From assembly GCF_016219575.1 (NCBI RefSeq), contig NZ_JACRMG010000012.1, positions 1 to 64,000 on the forward strand: a stretch of 64,000 bases of DNA, in the 5' to 3' direction. The stretch is from Bradyrhizobium sp. Lineage in GTDB: Bacteria > Pseudomonadota > Alphaproteobacteria > Rhizobiales > Xanthobacteraceae. Below, in pieces: positions 32,360 to 42,119 of this stretch (position 1 is the stretch's first letter; every line of letters starts with the position of its first letter). The position numbers and the translations under genes were made by a program. A model generated the notes under the pieces. The model was not told the origin of the DNA. It did no database searches and saw only the letters and a list, made by a program, of their open reading frames with translations.

Positions 32360-34321
32360 TCACGGTTGGGTAAACGGAGTTCCCGCGTCGTAGCGCGCCT
32401 TGGCCGGTAGCGTGTGCAGCGTGGTTGTGCCTGCCGGATCGACCCACGGCCACGCATAGCCGCGTCCGGCATCGAAGAATGCAGGCTTGCTCGTCAGATA
32501 CAAGGAATCCGGCAACGTGCGGCTCGCAATCGACGGATCCCACTTCACAGTCATGGTGAGATAGTCGAAGTTGCCATGCCGAAGCGTGGTTGCGGATACT
32601 TTGGCATCGGTCGGATAGGGTGTGACCGCATCCCATCCCAGCATCCAGACGGCCGGCTTGCCGTCGGCGAAGCTTCCCTCGTAAACCCAGCCATCCATCT
32701 TTCCGTCCGCGCCAAGCACGTTTCCGACGAAGGACATCCAGTAGGAATAGGCCATGAGGCCGGCGCACCGCTGCGGTCCATTGCGCGCTTGTACGGCGTC
32801 GTCGATTCGACCACCCGCCTGGTTGTCGAACGGGCTGCGGATGCCCCGCAGCTGATTGCGGAAGAAGGTGAGATATATGCTGTTGCCGTGGGTATTGTCG
32901 CTGTCGGCGTTGTGGCCGTAGTTGCCTTCGAAGAGAACGTGATGCGGCCCCACCATGTGGCTGGCATTGAGCCCGGTTTCGATCCAGTAACCCTGGGTGT
33001 TGATGTAACTCATGTCCATGTAGTTGTAGCCAACCACCGAGCCGGCGCCCGCGGATCGCACTGCCATCACCTTGTTGGCGCGGACTGCGATGCCGTTCTC
33101 GATGAGAACTTCGGACGATCCGGCCGACAGGCTCATGGCATAGCCGCCGCCGCCAGGCTGCGCCCATGCAGCGTCGTGCACATAGAATTCGCGGAGTTCG
33201 ATGCGGAAGGAAGCATGGATCGCAAAGCCTTCACCGTGCCACACCGTGCTCTCGACGTTTCTCGCCCACGACTTAGCCGCCCAGTTGAAGCGGAGATTGC
33301 CGGCGTCGCCGCCGGTCAGCGTCAGGTCCTCGACGCCGGCATTCATCACATGGGACTGCGCGTAGCGGGACAACTGCGCGGCGTTACCGGTGCGGTATGT
33401 GATATGGATCGGCGTCGTGAATGTGACGGTGGAGCCGAAAACAGAGGCAACTTCCTTGATCTCCGCCGTCGGCCTGTCCAGTCTCGAGAACCAGGAGCCG
33501 GCGCTGCGCGGCGTAGTCGAAAGCGCCTCAGGCGCAAAATCGTCGACGAACTGGACGGCGGGATCGTGCTTCTGCCACACCACGCGCCAGTCAGCGGAAG
33601 CCCAGATCTTTCCGCGCCCCTGCGGATCCTTCTGCCATGCGGCCCCCGAGGACTCGTCGAGCAGGACGACCTGGCCCGGCGCAAAGCCGGCAGTGTCCGC
33701 CACCCTGACGGAGTATTCGCCCTTCACCGCATCCGCGGCCAGCGCGACGGAGCCGATCGTATTTGTGCTGTCGCCGGTTGATGAAAACAGCGAAGCACCC
33801 ACAACGACGAGCGGAGAGGGCTTGGCGCTGACGGCAGACTGGAACGGCTTGGCGCCGTTGGTCTTGGCGATGATGGTCCGGCCCGGCCCAGCGCCGCGCA
33901 GCGTGATCCCCTTGTTGACGCGCAGATAATGGCCATCATTGATGATGAAGGTGCCGGCCGAGAGCTGTACCACCTGACCTGTCGGGCAAGCGTTGATGGC
34001 GGCCTGAATCCTAGCGGTATCATCCGTCGTTCCGCCGTTCGGGTTCAACGCGGAGCAAACAGTCTGGTGGGCCGGGATACCGCCGGCTCCCATCATTCCC
34101 GGCTGCCATCTGGTCGAACGGTCCTGCGGCAGGAAGCTGCTTGAGTCGATTGCCGCTGCAGGCGGGACGGCATCCTTCCCGGCTGCGGCAACGAGGCCGG
34201 GACCGCACACGGCTGCGATCACGGCTGCAATCGCAGCGGTGAAGCCATGGACGAAGAACGGACGCGGCGTGACTGTCGCGTTCACGTGGCGGGCTCCCAT
34301 ACGCATGACAAGCCGGGCCAT
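32360..34321 (-). CDS. Exported right-handed beta-helix protein (pectate-lyase superfamily)
   Basis: A 653-residue protein with an N-terminal export signal (hydrophobic core around residues 25-45, ending VAAAGKDA). The mature start has NGGTTDDTARIQAAINACP and GTFIINDGHYLRVNKGITL with RGAGPGRTII, the opening of pectate-lyase-type beta-helix proteins. Later repeats such as HHVLFEGNYGHNADSDNTHGNS continue the helix. Inside a polysaccharide locus this is probably a lyase or hydrolase that trims the polymer, or a binding protein. Catalytic residues were not identified. Confidence 0.82.
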   Translation of the reverse strand: MARLVMRMGARHVNATVTPRPFFVHGFTAAIAAVIAAVCGPGLVAAAGKDAVPPAAAIDSSSFLPQDRSTRWQPGMMGAGGIPAHQTVCSALNPNGGTTDDTARIQAAINACPTGQVVQLSAGTFIINDGHYLRVNKGITLRGAGPGRTIIAKTNGAKPFQSAVSAKPSPLVVVGASLFSSTGDSTNTIGSVALAADAVKGEYSVRVADTAGFAPGQVVLLDESSGAAWQKDPQGRGKIWASADWRVVWQKHDPAVQFVDDFAPEALSTTPRSAGSWFSRLDRPTAEIKEVASVFGSTVTFTTPIHITYRTGNAAQLSRYAQSHVMNAGVEDLTLTGGDAGNLRFNWAAKSWARNVESTVWHGEGFAIHASFRIELREFYVHDAAWAQPGGGGYAMSLSAGSSEVLIENGIAVRANKVMAVRSAGAGSVVGYNYMDMSYINTQGYWIETGLNASHMVGPHHVLFEGNYGHNADSDNTHGNSIYLTFFRNQLRGIRSPFDNQAGGRIDDAVQARNGPQRCAGLMAYSYWMSFVGNVLGADGKMDGWVYEGSFADGKPAVWMLGWDAVTPYPTDAKVSATTLRHGNFDYLTMTVKWDPSIASRTLPDSLYLTSKPAFFDAGRGYAWPWVDPAGTTTLHTLPAKARYDAGTPFTQP

Positions 34322-34539
34322 ATCCGGCCGCTGTCAGGTAAGCCTGATATGACATTGCTGCATGTGCATCCACAGCGGAAGCTCGGCTTAACATTAACTT
34401 GCGAAGCCGCCTGATGTGGCACGCCCGGCATGATACCTGCTGAACACGCCTAGTCGCGCCGGAGAACCAGGCCACCATGACCCAGAAGAGGACAGCAAAG
34501 TCTAAACTGGCGCACAGGCCGTGCAAGTGATGTCCATTT

Positions 34540-36354
34540 ATGAAACATGAACCCAATTTTGCGTTGACCGATTCTCCGACGGTCGCGGATGGCGAACTTC
34601 CCGCTGCGGGAAAATCACGACGCTATTTGCTCGTTTCGCCCTGCCGGGACGAGGCGAAGTACCTCCGTCGCACGCTCGATAGCGTGGCGCTGCAATCGGT
34701 GCCGCCGATGCTCTGGGTGGTCGTGGACGACGGATCGACCGACGAGACGGCGGCGATCCTAGAGGAATATTCCAGGCGCCTGCCCTACCTGCGCGTGATA
34801 AGGCGCGACGACCGGGGCGGCCGACAGGTCGGGCCCGGCGTCATCGAAGCCTTCTATGCCGGCCTGAATGAAGTGCACCTCGAGGACTTCGACTACCTGT
34901 GCAAGCTCGACATGGATCTCGACCTGCCGATCCGCTACTTTGAGGTCCTGATGGAGCGGATGGAAAGCAATCCCCGGATCGGGACCACGTCCGGGAAGCC
35001 GTGGTTCGTGCATCCGAAGACCGGAGCGCTGGTGCCCGAAATCTGCGGCGACGAAATGTCCGTGGGCATGACCAAGTTCTACCGGGTCGCCTGCTTCAGG
35101 GAAATCGGCGGCTTCGTGCGCCAGGTGATGTGGGACGGCATTGATTGCCACAGGGCCCGCATGCTGGGCTGGATCGCCGAGAGTGTCGATCTTGAACCCA
35201 TTCGCTTCGTGCATCTTCGTCCGCAGGGCGCCAGCCACAAGGGCATCTGGACCGGCAGACTTCGCGCCGGGTTCGGCCAGTACTTCATGGGCACCTCGCC
35301 GCTCTACTACCTGGCTGTGGCGATCTCCCGCCTCCCAGCGCACCCGGCGCTGATCGGTAGCGTTGCGATGTTGTGGGGCTACCTGCGAAGCTGGCTCAAG
35401 GGCCTGCCGCGCTACGACGATCGGGAATTCAGGCGCTTCCTGCGTTCCTACCAGCATGCCTGCCTGCGCCTCGGCAAGCAGGCCGCCACCGCGCGCTTCG
35501 AAGATCAGCAGGCGCCTCTCTGGCATGAGCGCCATCCGGGACACGACAAGGACGCCACGAGAAGCGGGCGGCGCGCCGAGCTGCTCGGCCTCCAGTTCGA
35601 CACCGTGACCATCGACGAGGCTGTGGCGCGATGCCTCAAGCTGTGCAAGGAGCCGGATTCCAATACTGTCATCACCGCAAACTCCTCGCATCTCTGCATG
35701 ATGCGCCACGATCCGGAGCTGGCATCGGCCTGCCGGGCGGGCCGCCTCATCCTGGCCGACGGCATGTCGGTGGTCTGGGCCCTTCGGGCCTCGGGCCAGC
35801 CGGTGCCGGAGCGCGTGGCCGGCGTGGACCTGATGGCGCATCTGTTGTCGGCGGCCGGTGAACACGGGTTGCGGGTTTATTTCCTCGGCGCAAGGCACGA
35901 GGTGGTTTCGACGCTGGTCCAGCGTTGCCTGGTGCAACATCCCGGCATCGAGATCGCCGGCTTCCGTGACGGCTATTTCGGACCGAACGACCATTCGCGC
36001 GTCATCGAGGAAATCCACGCCAGCAAGGCTCACATGCTGTTCGTCGGCATGCCCACACCGTTCAAGGAGACGTGGGTCGAGCGCCATCGCGAGCAGCTCA
36101 GGGTACCGGTGATCGTCGGGGTGGGCGGCAGCTTCGATGTGCTGGCCGGCTTCATCAAGCGCGCCCCGCATTGGGTGCAGATGGCGGGCATGGAGTGGTT
36201 CTGGCGGCTCATGATGGAGCCGCGCAAGCTGTGGAAGCGCTACCTTACCAACAACAGCGAATTCAGCTGGCTCGCCGGCCTTGAAGTCATCGCGCGTCGC
36301 CTGGGGCGGCCGCCGATCGGGCAAAGCTGGAAGCGACGCGGGGAGACGCCATGA
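34540..36354 (+). CDS. Fused glycosyltransferase: GT2 domain + GT26 (WecG/TagA) domain
   Basis: A 604-residue two-domain enzyme. Residues 28-250 are GT2: WVVVDDGSTDET (62-68) for the nucleotide and KLDMDLDLP (122-130) as the metal-binding DxD. Residues 345-590 are GT26: FDTVTIDEAVARCLKL, VITANSSHLCMM, LADGMSVVWALR (about 405-416), VGMPTPFKETWVERH and a C-terminal WFWRLMMEPRKLWKRYL. GT26 enzymes transfer ManNAc or ManNAcA to a polyprenyl-linked sugar. The next gene, overlapping by four bases, is wecB, which makes UDP-ManNAc, so the GT26 part probably uses ManNAc. Fusion of the two is unusual. Confidence 0.93.
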   Translation: MKHEPNFALTDSPTVADGELPAAGKSRRYLLVSPCRDEAKYLRRTLDSVALQSVPPMLWVVVDDGSTDETAAILEEYSRRLPYLRVIRRDDRGGRQVGPGVIEAFYAGLNEVHLEDFDYLCKLDMDLDLPIRYFEVLMERMESNPRIGTTSGKPWFVHPKTGALVPEICGDEMSVGMTKFYRVACFREIGGFVRQVMWDGIDCHRARMLGWIAESVDLEPIRFVHLRPQGASHKGIWTGRLRAGFGQYFMGTSPLYYLAVAISRLPAHPALIGSVAMLWGYLRSWLKGLPRYDDREFRRFLRSYQHACLRLGKQAATARFEDQQAPLWHERHPGHDKDATRSGRRAELLGLQFDTVTIDEAVARCLKLCKEPDSNTVITANSSHLCMMRHDPELASACRAGRLILADGMSVVWALRASGQPVPERVAGVDLMAHLLSAAGEHGLRVYFLGARHEVVSTLVQRCLVQHPGIEIAGFRDGYFGPNDHSRVIEEIHASKAHMLFVGMPTPFKETWVERHREQLRVPVIVGVGGSFDVLAGFIKRAPHWVQMAGMEWFWRLMMEPRKLWKRYLTNNSEFSWLAGLEVIARRLGRPPIGQSWKRRGETP

Positions 36355-37571
36355 CCGGCAAGCGCAACATTCTGGTTTTCATGGGCACGCGGCCCGAGGC
36401 CGTGAAGCTGGCTCCCGTAGTGGCCGCATTGCGCGACGCAAGTGACTTTCGCTGCACTGTCGTGGCAACCGGCCAGCACAAGGAGATGTTTCGACAGGTC
36501 GCCGACACATTTGGCTTCGCTGTCGACGCCGACCTCGACGTAATGCGTCCGAACCAGACGCTTGCAGGACTGACCGCGAGGCTCCTCGACGGCATCGACG
36601 GGTGGCTGGAAACGGCGAAGCCCGACATGGCGCTGGTGCAGGGCGACACGACCACCGTGCTCGCTGCCTCGCTGGCCTGCTTCTACCGGCGTATCCCGAT
36701 CGGCCACGTCGAGGCGGGCTTGCGCACCGGCAACATCCGGTCGCCATTTCCCGAGGAAGCAAACCGCAAGCTGGCCACCCCTCTGGTGGCGCTTCACTTC
36801 GCGCCGACCGAAGCTGCGCGCACGGCATTGCTCCGCGAGGGCGTTGCCGACGAGACGATTTCGGTCACCGGAAACACCGTGATCGACGCCCTGCGCATCG
36901 AGGTCGCACGCCAGGTCGACGATTCCGTTCTTCGTGCTGGGATCGACGGCGATCTCGGTAAATTACTGGGCGCCGACTGGGCACAATGGCCCACCGTCCT
37001 GATCACCGGCCACCGCCGCGAAAATTTCGGCGAAGGTGTCGAGCAGATCTGCCAGGCGATTGCGACACTGGTCGCAAGATTCCCCGACCATCGCTTTGTC
37101 TACCCGGTTCACCTCAATCCCAACGTATTGACGCACGTCAACCGACTGCTCGGCGGGCTACCGAATGTCCGGCTCATCGCGCCGCAGAACTACCGCAACT
37201 TCGTCGCCCTGATGGCGCGTTGCCGGCTGGTGCTGACCGACTCGGGCGGCGTCCAGGAAGAAGCGCCCTCGCTCGGCAAGCCGGTCCTCGTCATGCGCGA
37301 CACCACCGAGCGCCCCGAGGGCGTCGCGGCGGGCACTGCGCTTTTGACCGGACCCAATGCTCCCGCCATCGTGGAACATGCGGCCCGGCTGCTCGCCGAC
37401 GAAGCCGCCTATCGGTCGATGGCGACCGCCAAAAACCCCTATGGCGACGGCTACGCCGCCGAGCGCATCGTGCAGCGGATCCGCAGCTACTTCTCGACGG
37501 ATGCAGTCGCCACTCCCGCCTCGCCTGCGCTACAGCCTGAACTGAAAGAGTTGGCCAGGATCTCGAGCTGA
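36351..37571 (+). CDS. wecB: UDP-N-acetylglucosamine 2-epimerase (non-hydrolysing)
   Basis: A 406-residue GT-B-fold epimerase. It starts MTGKRNILVFMGTRPEAVKL and has LVQGDTTTVLAASLA, IGHVEAGLRTGN, SPFPEEANRKL and ITGHRRENFGEG, the conserved active-site segments with the Asp, Glu and His residues of the family. It interconverts UDP-GlcNAc and UDP-ManNAc. Its ATG overlaps the stop of the GT2-GT26 gene by four bases, so both are made from one message. Confidence 0.96.
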   Translation: MTGKRNILVFMGTRPEAVKLAPVVAALRDASDFRCTVVATGQHKEMFRQVADTFGFAVDADLDVMRPNQTLAGLTARLLDGIDGWLETAKPDMALVQGDTTTVLAASLACFYRRIPIGHVEAGLRTGNIRSPFPEEANRKLATPLVALHFAPTEAARTALLREGVADETISVTGNTVIDALRIEVARQVDDSVLRAGIDGDLGKLLGADWAQWPTVLITGHRRENFGEGVEQICQAIATLVARFPDHRFVYPVHLNPNVLTHVNRLLGGLPNVRLIAPQNYRNFVALMARCRLVLTDSGGVQEEAPSLGKPVLVMRDTTERPEGVAAGTALLTGPNAPAIVEHAARLLADEAAYRSMATAKNPYGDGYAAERIVQRIRSYFSTDAVATPASPALQPELKELARISS

Positions 37572-37625
37572 CGCGCTTGCGTCGGCCGGACGAACTTCAG
37601 CTTGACGCCGGCGGCATCCGGCGCG

Positions 37626-39566
37626 TCAGCGAAACACGCGGTTGCGGTGACACCAGCGGATGAAGACATACACCGACCAGACGCGCGACCAATAGAAGCC
37701 GGCCCCCCCGTCGAGATAAGTTTGCCAAAGCCGTCCGACGGCTCCCGGATCGAGACCGCAAGGCGCGATCGCCTGCGGGTCGCGCATGGTCTGGTCCATG
37801 ACCCCCCTGAGGCCCTGTCGAATCCACCGGTCGAACGGCAGCACGAAGCCGCTCTTCGGACGATCGAATAGCGCCGGATCGAGGCCGCGCAGGCCGATCC
37901 GCCGCAGCATGGCCTTGCGGCCGAGCGGCTGATAGCGCGCCTCATCCGGCAGGCGATCGAGGGCCTCGAACAGAACGTGGTCGACCAGCGGCACCCGCTG
38001 CTCCAGCGAGGCGGCCATGCTGGCCACGTCATTGTCGCGCAGCAGCCGCTCGCCGAGGAATAACCTCTGCTCCAAGACGCTGATTGCCGACAACGGCGTG
38101 CGGCCGCTTGTCTCGGCGGTGAGACGCTGGCGCATGGTGGCAGGCAGGCCATCGGCCAGCACGTCGACATAACCGGGCGCCAGCAGTTCACGCTGCCAGC
38201 CGGGGAGAAAGAGCGCGCTCGCCAGTTGATAGAGCGCCACGAGATCATCGCCGCGACGTACCATGTCGGGAAGCTTGGCCCAGCGCGTCTGTGGCGGCAC
38301 CGCCTGACCGGAATTCCGCAGCGGCCAGGTCGCCAATGTCGCCGCGGCCACTTGCAGGCCACGCGGCACGAAGCCGGCGCGGCCGAGCCAGCGCTGCAGG
38401 ACCGGCAGGTCCCGGAAAGTCGGATAGCCTCCGAACAGTTCGTCGCCGCCGGTGCCCGAGAGCGCAACGGTAAATCCCGCGTCGCGAATCGCGCGTGACA
38501 TGAAGTAGGCGTTGAGTCCGTCAAACGTCGGCTGGTCGAGACTGTCGAGCGCCGTCTCCAGATTTGCAACGAACTGTGGCTCCGTCAGCACCACTTCGTG
38601 ATGCTGGGTGCCGATCGCTGCGGAGATTTGCCGCGCAATCGGTCCCTCGTTGAGCTCCTGTTCTTCAAAGGCAAGGGTGAAGGTGTGGATCGGCCCCTGA
38701 GCCGCGCGCTGGGCAAGATTGGCCATCGCGGACGAGTCAATACCGCCGGACAGGAACACTGCGAGAGGCACATCGCTGGCGAGATGAAGCCGGAGTCCTT
38801 CCTCGAGGAGGGCGGCGAGCTCATTCTCGTTCATGCCGGGATCCGGCGCGCTGGCGGGGATACGCCAGAAATCCTCGTTGCGGATTTCCTCGCCGGCATC
38901 GTCGAACTCGACGAGCCGCCCCGGCCACAGCAGTTCGACACCCCTGACGGCCGTCGTGGGACCAACGACGAAGCCATTCCAGGCGCAGCTGGCGGCGGCC
39001 TGCGGATCAAGCTGCGGTGTGCCCAGCAAGCCGGAAGCCAACAACGCCCGGAGTTCCGAGGCGAAGGCCACGGACCAACCCTTATCCGGATCGGACGAGC
39101 GCGCCACATAGAGCGGCTTGATGCCCAGATGATCTCGCGCCAGCAGGAGGCGGCGCTGCTTCTGATCCCAACATGCGAAGGCAAACATGCCGCGGAGCCA
39201 GCTCATCGCCTTCGGCCCGTGCAGGCCGAGCCCGCGCAACATCACTGCGGTGTCACCGCTCGACTGGAACTGCTGTCCTTCGCCTTCCAGACGCCGCCGC
39301 AGGTCGAGATAGTTGTAGATCTCGCCGTTGAAGGTGATGACGTGCCCGGTGACCGGATCGATCATCGGCTGGACGCCGGCCGGCGACAGGTCGAGGATCG
39401 CAAGCCGGCGGTGCGCCAGAAGCGCACCCCATCCGCGAGCGTCCGGCGCAGAGCACCAGATCCCGTCGGCATCCGGACCACGATGGACCATGGCATCGTT
39501 CATCCGCTGCAACGCCGCGCGGTTGGTCTCGTCAATTTTTCCGATGATCCCGGCTATGCCACACAT
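37626..39566 (-). CDS. asnB: Asparagine synthetase-type glutamine amidotransferase
   Basis: A 646-residue class II amidotransferase. The ATG at 39566 puts Cys at position 2 (MCGIAGIIGK), the N-terminal nucleophile; a TTG one codon earlier would not. The glutaminase part has HRGPDADGIW and FNGEIYNYLDLR. The synthetase part has VFLSGGIDSSAMANL, the ATP pyrophosphatase loop. AsnB homologues in surface-polysaccharide loci often amidate uronic acids or other sugar acids, which would suit the UDP-glucuronate maker in the same locus (inference). It is convergent with wecB. Confidence 0.93.
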   Translation of the reverse strand: MCGIAGIIGKIDETNRAALQRMNDAMVHRGPDADGIWCSAPDARGWGALLAHRRLAILDLSPAGVQPMIDPVTGHVITFNGEIYNYLDLRRRLEGEGQQFQSSGDTAVMLRGLGLHGPKAMSWLRGMFAFACWDQKQRRLLLARDHLGIKPLYVARSSDPDKGWSVAFASELRALLASGLLGTPQLDPQAAASCAWNGFVVGPTTAVRGVELLWPGRLVEFDDAGEEIRNEDFWRIPASAPDPGMNENELAALLEEGLRLHLASDVPLAVFLSGGIDSSAMANLAQRAAQGPIHTFTLAFEEQELNEGPIARQISAAIGTQHHEVVLTEPQFVANLETALDSLDQPTFDGLNAYFMSRAIRDAGFTVALSGTGGDELFGGYPTFRDLPVLQRWLGRAGFVPRGLQVAAATLATWPLRNSGQAVPPQTRWAKLPDMVRRGDDLVALYQLASALFLPGWQRELLAPGYVDVLADGLPATMRQRLTAETSGRTPLSAISVLEQRLFLGERLLRDNDVASMAASLEQRVPLVDHVLFEALDRLPDEARYQPLGRKAMLRRIGLRGLDPALFDRPKSGFVLPFDRWIRQGLRGVMDQTMRDPQAIAPCGLDPGAVGRLWQTYLDGGAGFYWSRVWSVYVFIRWCHRNRVFR

Positions 39567-39651
39567 CAAATCGTTCGCTTCTGATGGAAGATCAGGCTTT
39601 TACGCACGTCGTAAACATCAGATCAAGAAACTTACCTTGAGGAGGCCCTCG

Positions 39652-39741
39652 ATGAATAGCAGGCGATCCAAGCCTGAGCTCAAGGCAATTCTGTTAACAC
39701 TAACCTCAAACGCTACACTCCTAGGCGGCCTGGTGCGATAA
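39652..39741 (+). CDS. Candidate small ORF with strong ribosome site
   Basis: 29 codons, MNSRRSKPELKAILLTLTS then a short hydrophobic end and stop TAA. The ATG is preceded by TTGAGGAGGCCCTCG, one of the best Shine-Dalgarno sequences in the window. It is basic then mildly hydrophobic, so it may be a leader peptide or small membrane peptide for the glycosyltransferase gene 45 bases downstream. No homologue known; coding is unproven. Confidence 0.35.
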   Translation: MNSRRSKPELKAILLTLTSNATLLGGLVR

Positions 39742-39786
39742 GTAGTTCAGCAGCCTATTTTATTGTGGGCGCTTCGAGGATTTCGA

Positions 39787-41085
39787 ATGCTGGATCGGAC
39801 GAACCTCAGTCGAATCGACCTTGCAGCCGCGCCAGGCCGGATCATGAATGCAGTACGCCTGAATATTCTTTGCGTGTCCCATATGCCAGCGAGCCCTCCT
39901 CGATTTGGTGCTCAAGCGCGGATACACGGGCTCATGACTCAGTTGGCGCAGCGACACGATCTGACGGTTGTCGCGCTCGTCGATGATGAATTCGATCTCG
40001 AAGAATGCCGACACGCCATGCAGGCCTATTGCCGTGAGGTTGTACTGATCCCGAATCCGTACGGTCGCGACGGTCTAGCCAAGCGAATGCTTCAAATCCG
40101 ATCGATTGCATCGAGCCGCAGCTTTGAACGTCTTCGTGTGACGGTGCCGCTGTTTCAATGCGCGCTCGACAACGTCTTGCGCAGCAGGCGGTTTGATATC
40201 ATAAACCTGGAGTTCCCATATCTTGGCCATTATCATCTGCGTCAGTCGCCGCCCGGCACCAAACCACCTCCCGTGATCATCGATTCGCACGAGATCGCCT
40301 ATGATCTCGCTCGACAATTCGCGCGTACCCGCGGGGGATTTGCCCGTCGCGCGTACGCAGAAATCAACTGGCGCAAACTCAAACGCGAAGAGTTGGAAAG
40401 CTACGGTAACGCCAACGGCGTCTATCTTTGTAGCGCCGACGACGAACAACGTTTGCTAGACCAGCTGCCCGAACAACAAACCATGGTTATTCCGAATGCG
40501 GCTGACGTCGATTTTTTCCAACCCCGTCCTACCGATCCGACACCCGACGGCCGCACACTCGTTTACTTCGGATTGCTCTCCACGACTCCCAATGTCGACG
40601 GCGTAGTCCACTTCATTCAAACGATTTGGCCCAAGATTGCGGCGGCTCAGCCTCAGGCGCGTTTCAAGATCATCGGCAAGGCGCCGCCTCCGTCGCTGCT
40701 TGCGCTGGCGGGGCCTCGAATTGAATTTGCGGGCTTTGTAGACGATTTGCGACCGCACCTTGCAGAGGCGGCCGTCGTTGTTGTACCTCTTCGGCTCGGC
40801 GGCGGCACGCGACTGAAGATTGTCGAGGCTATGGCAATGGGCAAAGCCATCGTCTCCACAACTCTGGGCGCCGAGGGTATTGGCGCGGAGCCGGGTCGTG
40901 ACATATTGATTGAAGATGAGCCGACAGGCTTTGCAAGGGCGGCCGTCAGCCTGCTCGCCGATCCGGCACTTGCATCGCGCATCGGTCAGTCGGCGCGTCG
41001 ACAAGCCGTCGAGCGTTATGCCTGGAGTGAGGCTGCTCGCGGGTTGGAAGCCTTCTACCGCTGCGCGTTGGAGAAGCATCGATGA
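39787..41085 (+). CDS. Glycosyltransferase family 4 protein
   Basis: A 432-residue GT-B enzyme. The C-terminal part has TMVIPNAADVDFFQPRP, RTLVYFGLLSTTPNVDG, FKIIGKAPPPSLLAL and VVPLRLGGGTRLKIVEAMAMG, the Glu-x7-Glu-type donor site of GT4. The N-terminal acceptor half starts NILCVSHMPASPPRFGAQAR. ATG 39787 follows GAGG; an ATG at 39844 is also possible. It overlaps the next gene by four bases, and codon use looks less G+C-rich than the surrounding genes. Confidence 0.9.
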   Translation: MLDRTNLSRIDLAAAPGRIMNAVRLNILCVSHMPASPPRFGAQARIHGLMTQLAQRHDLTVVALVDDEFDLEECRHAMQAYCREVVLIPNPYGRDGLAKRMLQIRSIASSRSFERLRVTVPLFQCALDNVLRSRRFDIINLEFPYLGHYHLRQSPPGTKPPPVIIDSHEIAYDLARQFARTRGGFARRAYAEINWRKLKREELESYGNANGVYLCSADDEQRLLDQLPEQQTMVIPNAADVDFFQPRPTDPTPDGRTLVYFGLLSTTPNVDGVVHFIQTIWPKIAAAQPQARFKIIGKAPPPSLLALAGPRIEFAGFVDDLRPHLAEAAVVVVPLRLGGGTRLKIVEAMAMGKAIVSTTLGAEGIGAEPGRDILIEDEPTGFARAAVSLLADPALASRIGQSARRQAVERYAWSEAARGLEAFYRCALEKHR

Positions 41086-42119
41086 AGGTTGCGCTCATTG
41101 GTGCTGGCCAGATCGCCCGGCAGCACCTCGCATGTCTTAAGAGCCTGCCCGACATCGAAATAGCAGGCATCAGTGACCTGTCACCCGCTGCAGCGGAGGC
41201 AGCCGCCGAGCGCTATGGGGTCAGCGCCTGGTTCACCGATCACCGGGCCATGCTCGAAAAAATCCGACCCGACGTCGTTCACATCACCACGCCACCGACC
41301 TCTCACTTCCGCCTAGCTCGGGACTCTATCGACGCTGCTGCCCATGTCTTGGTGGAGAAGCCGATCACCTCGACCCTGGAAGAACTGGAGATACTGAAAG
41401 GGCAAGCCCAGCGGGGCGGCCGCCACCTCATCGAAGACTACAACTACGTTTTCAACCAGGCACCACAGCGCATCCTAGAAATGATCGAAACCGGCGAATT
41501 TGGCAAGGTCACACATATCGAAGTCCTGATCTGTCTGGACATTTTCGGGCCGGATGGCTTTGCCGATCCGAACGTTTCGCACCCCGCCCTCGATCTTGCG
41601 GGAGGCGCCATAGCGGATTTTCTGCCGCATCTCGCCTCGCTCGCACATCGCTTTGTTGGTGCCCATCGCACGGCACATTCGATCTGGACCAAGCGCAGGA
41701 ATTCAATCCTGCCCTACGACGAGTTCCACGCCGTAATCGACGCCGAACGTGGTACGGCTTCCATCGGCTTCAGCTCCAATTCCCAGCCAGACGGCTTCTG
41801 GTTGCGTGTCTATGGTGAGCGAATGCAGGCGACCGCCAACCTGTTCGAGACGCGCCTGACTCTTGACGGCCCCCGGAACGTACCCAAGCCGCTTCGTTCG
41901 TTCTTCAATGGTCTGGACGAAGGAAGAACAATTCGTCGCGCAGCGTTTGCAACGCTGCTCCGCAAATTCAAGGGGCCCGGAGCTTATGAGGGCCTCTGGG
42001 AGCTACTGCGTCGGACTTACCGCGCGCTTGGCGATGGATCTGCTTTACCGGTTACAGTGAATGACATTCTGGAGGTCAACCAGATGATCGAAGCGCTCAA
42101 ACCGAAGGAGCCAAAGTGA
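41082..42119 (+). CDS. Gfo/Idh/MocA-family oxidoreductase
   Basis: A 345-residue protein with Rossmann start MKVALIGAGQIARQHLACL, the HVLVEKPITSTLEELE segment (Glu-Lys-Pro signature) and a C-terminal alpha/beta domain. The family oxidises or reduces sugars and nucleotide sugars with NAD(P). Its start overlaps the GT4 stop by four bases and its stop is fused to the next start (TGATG), so the three genes form one coupled unit. The substrate is unknown. Confidence 0.9.
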   Translation: MKVALIGAGQIARQHLACLKSLPDIEIAGISDLSPAAAEAAAERYGVSAWFTDHRAMLEKIRPDVVHITTPPTSHFRLARDSIDAAAHVLVEKPITSTLEELEILKGQAQRGGRHLIEDYNYVFNQAPQRILEMIETGEFGKVTHIEVLICLDIFGPDGFADPNVSHPALDLAGGAIADFLPHLASLAHRFVGAHRTAHSIWTKRRNSILPYDEFHAVIDAERGTASIGFSSNSQPDGFWLRVYGERMQATANLFETRLTLDGPRNVPKPLRSFFNGLDEGRTIRRAAFATLLRKFKGPGAYEGLWELLRRTYRALGDGSALPVTVNDILEVNQMIEALKPKEPK

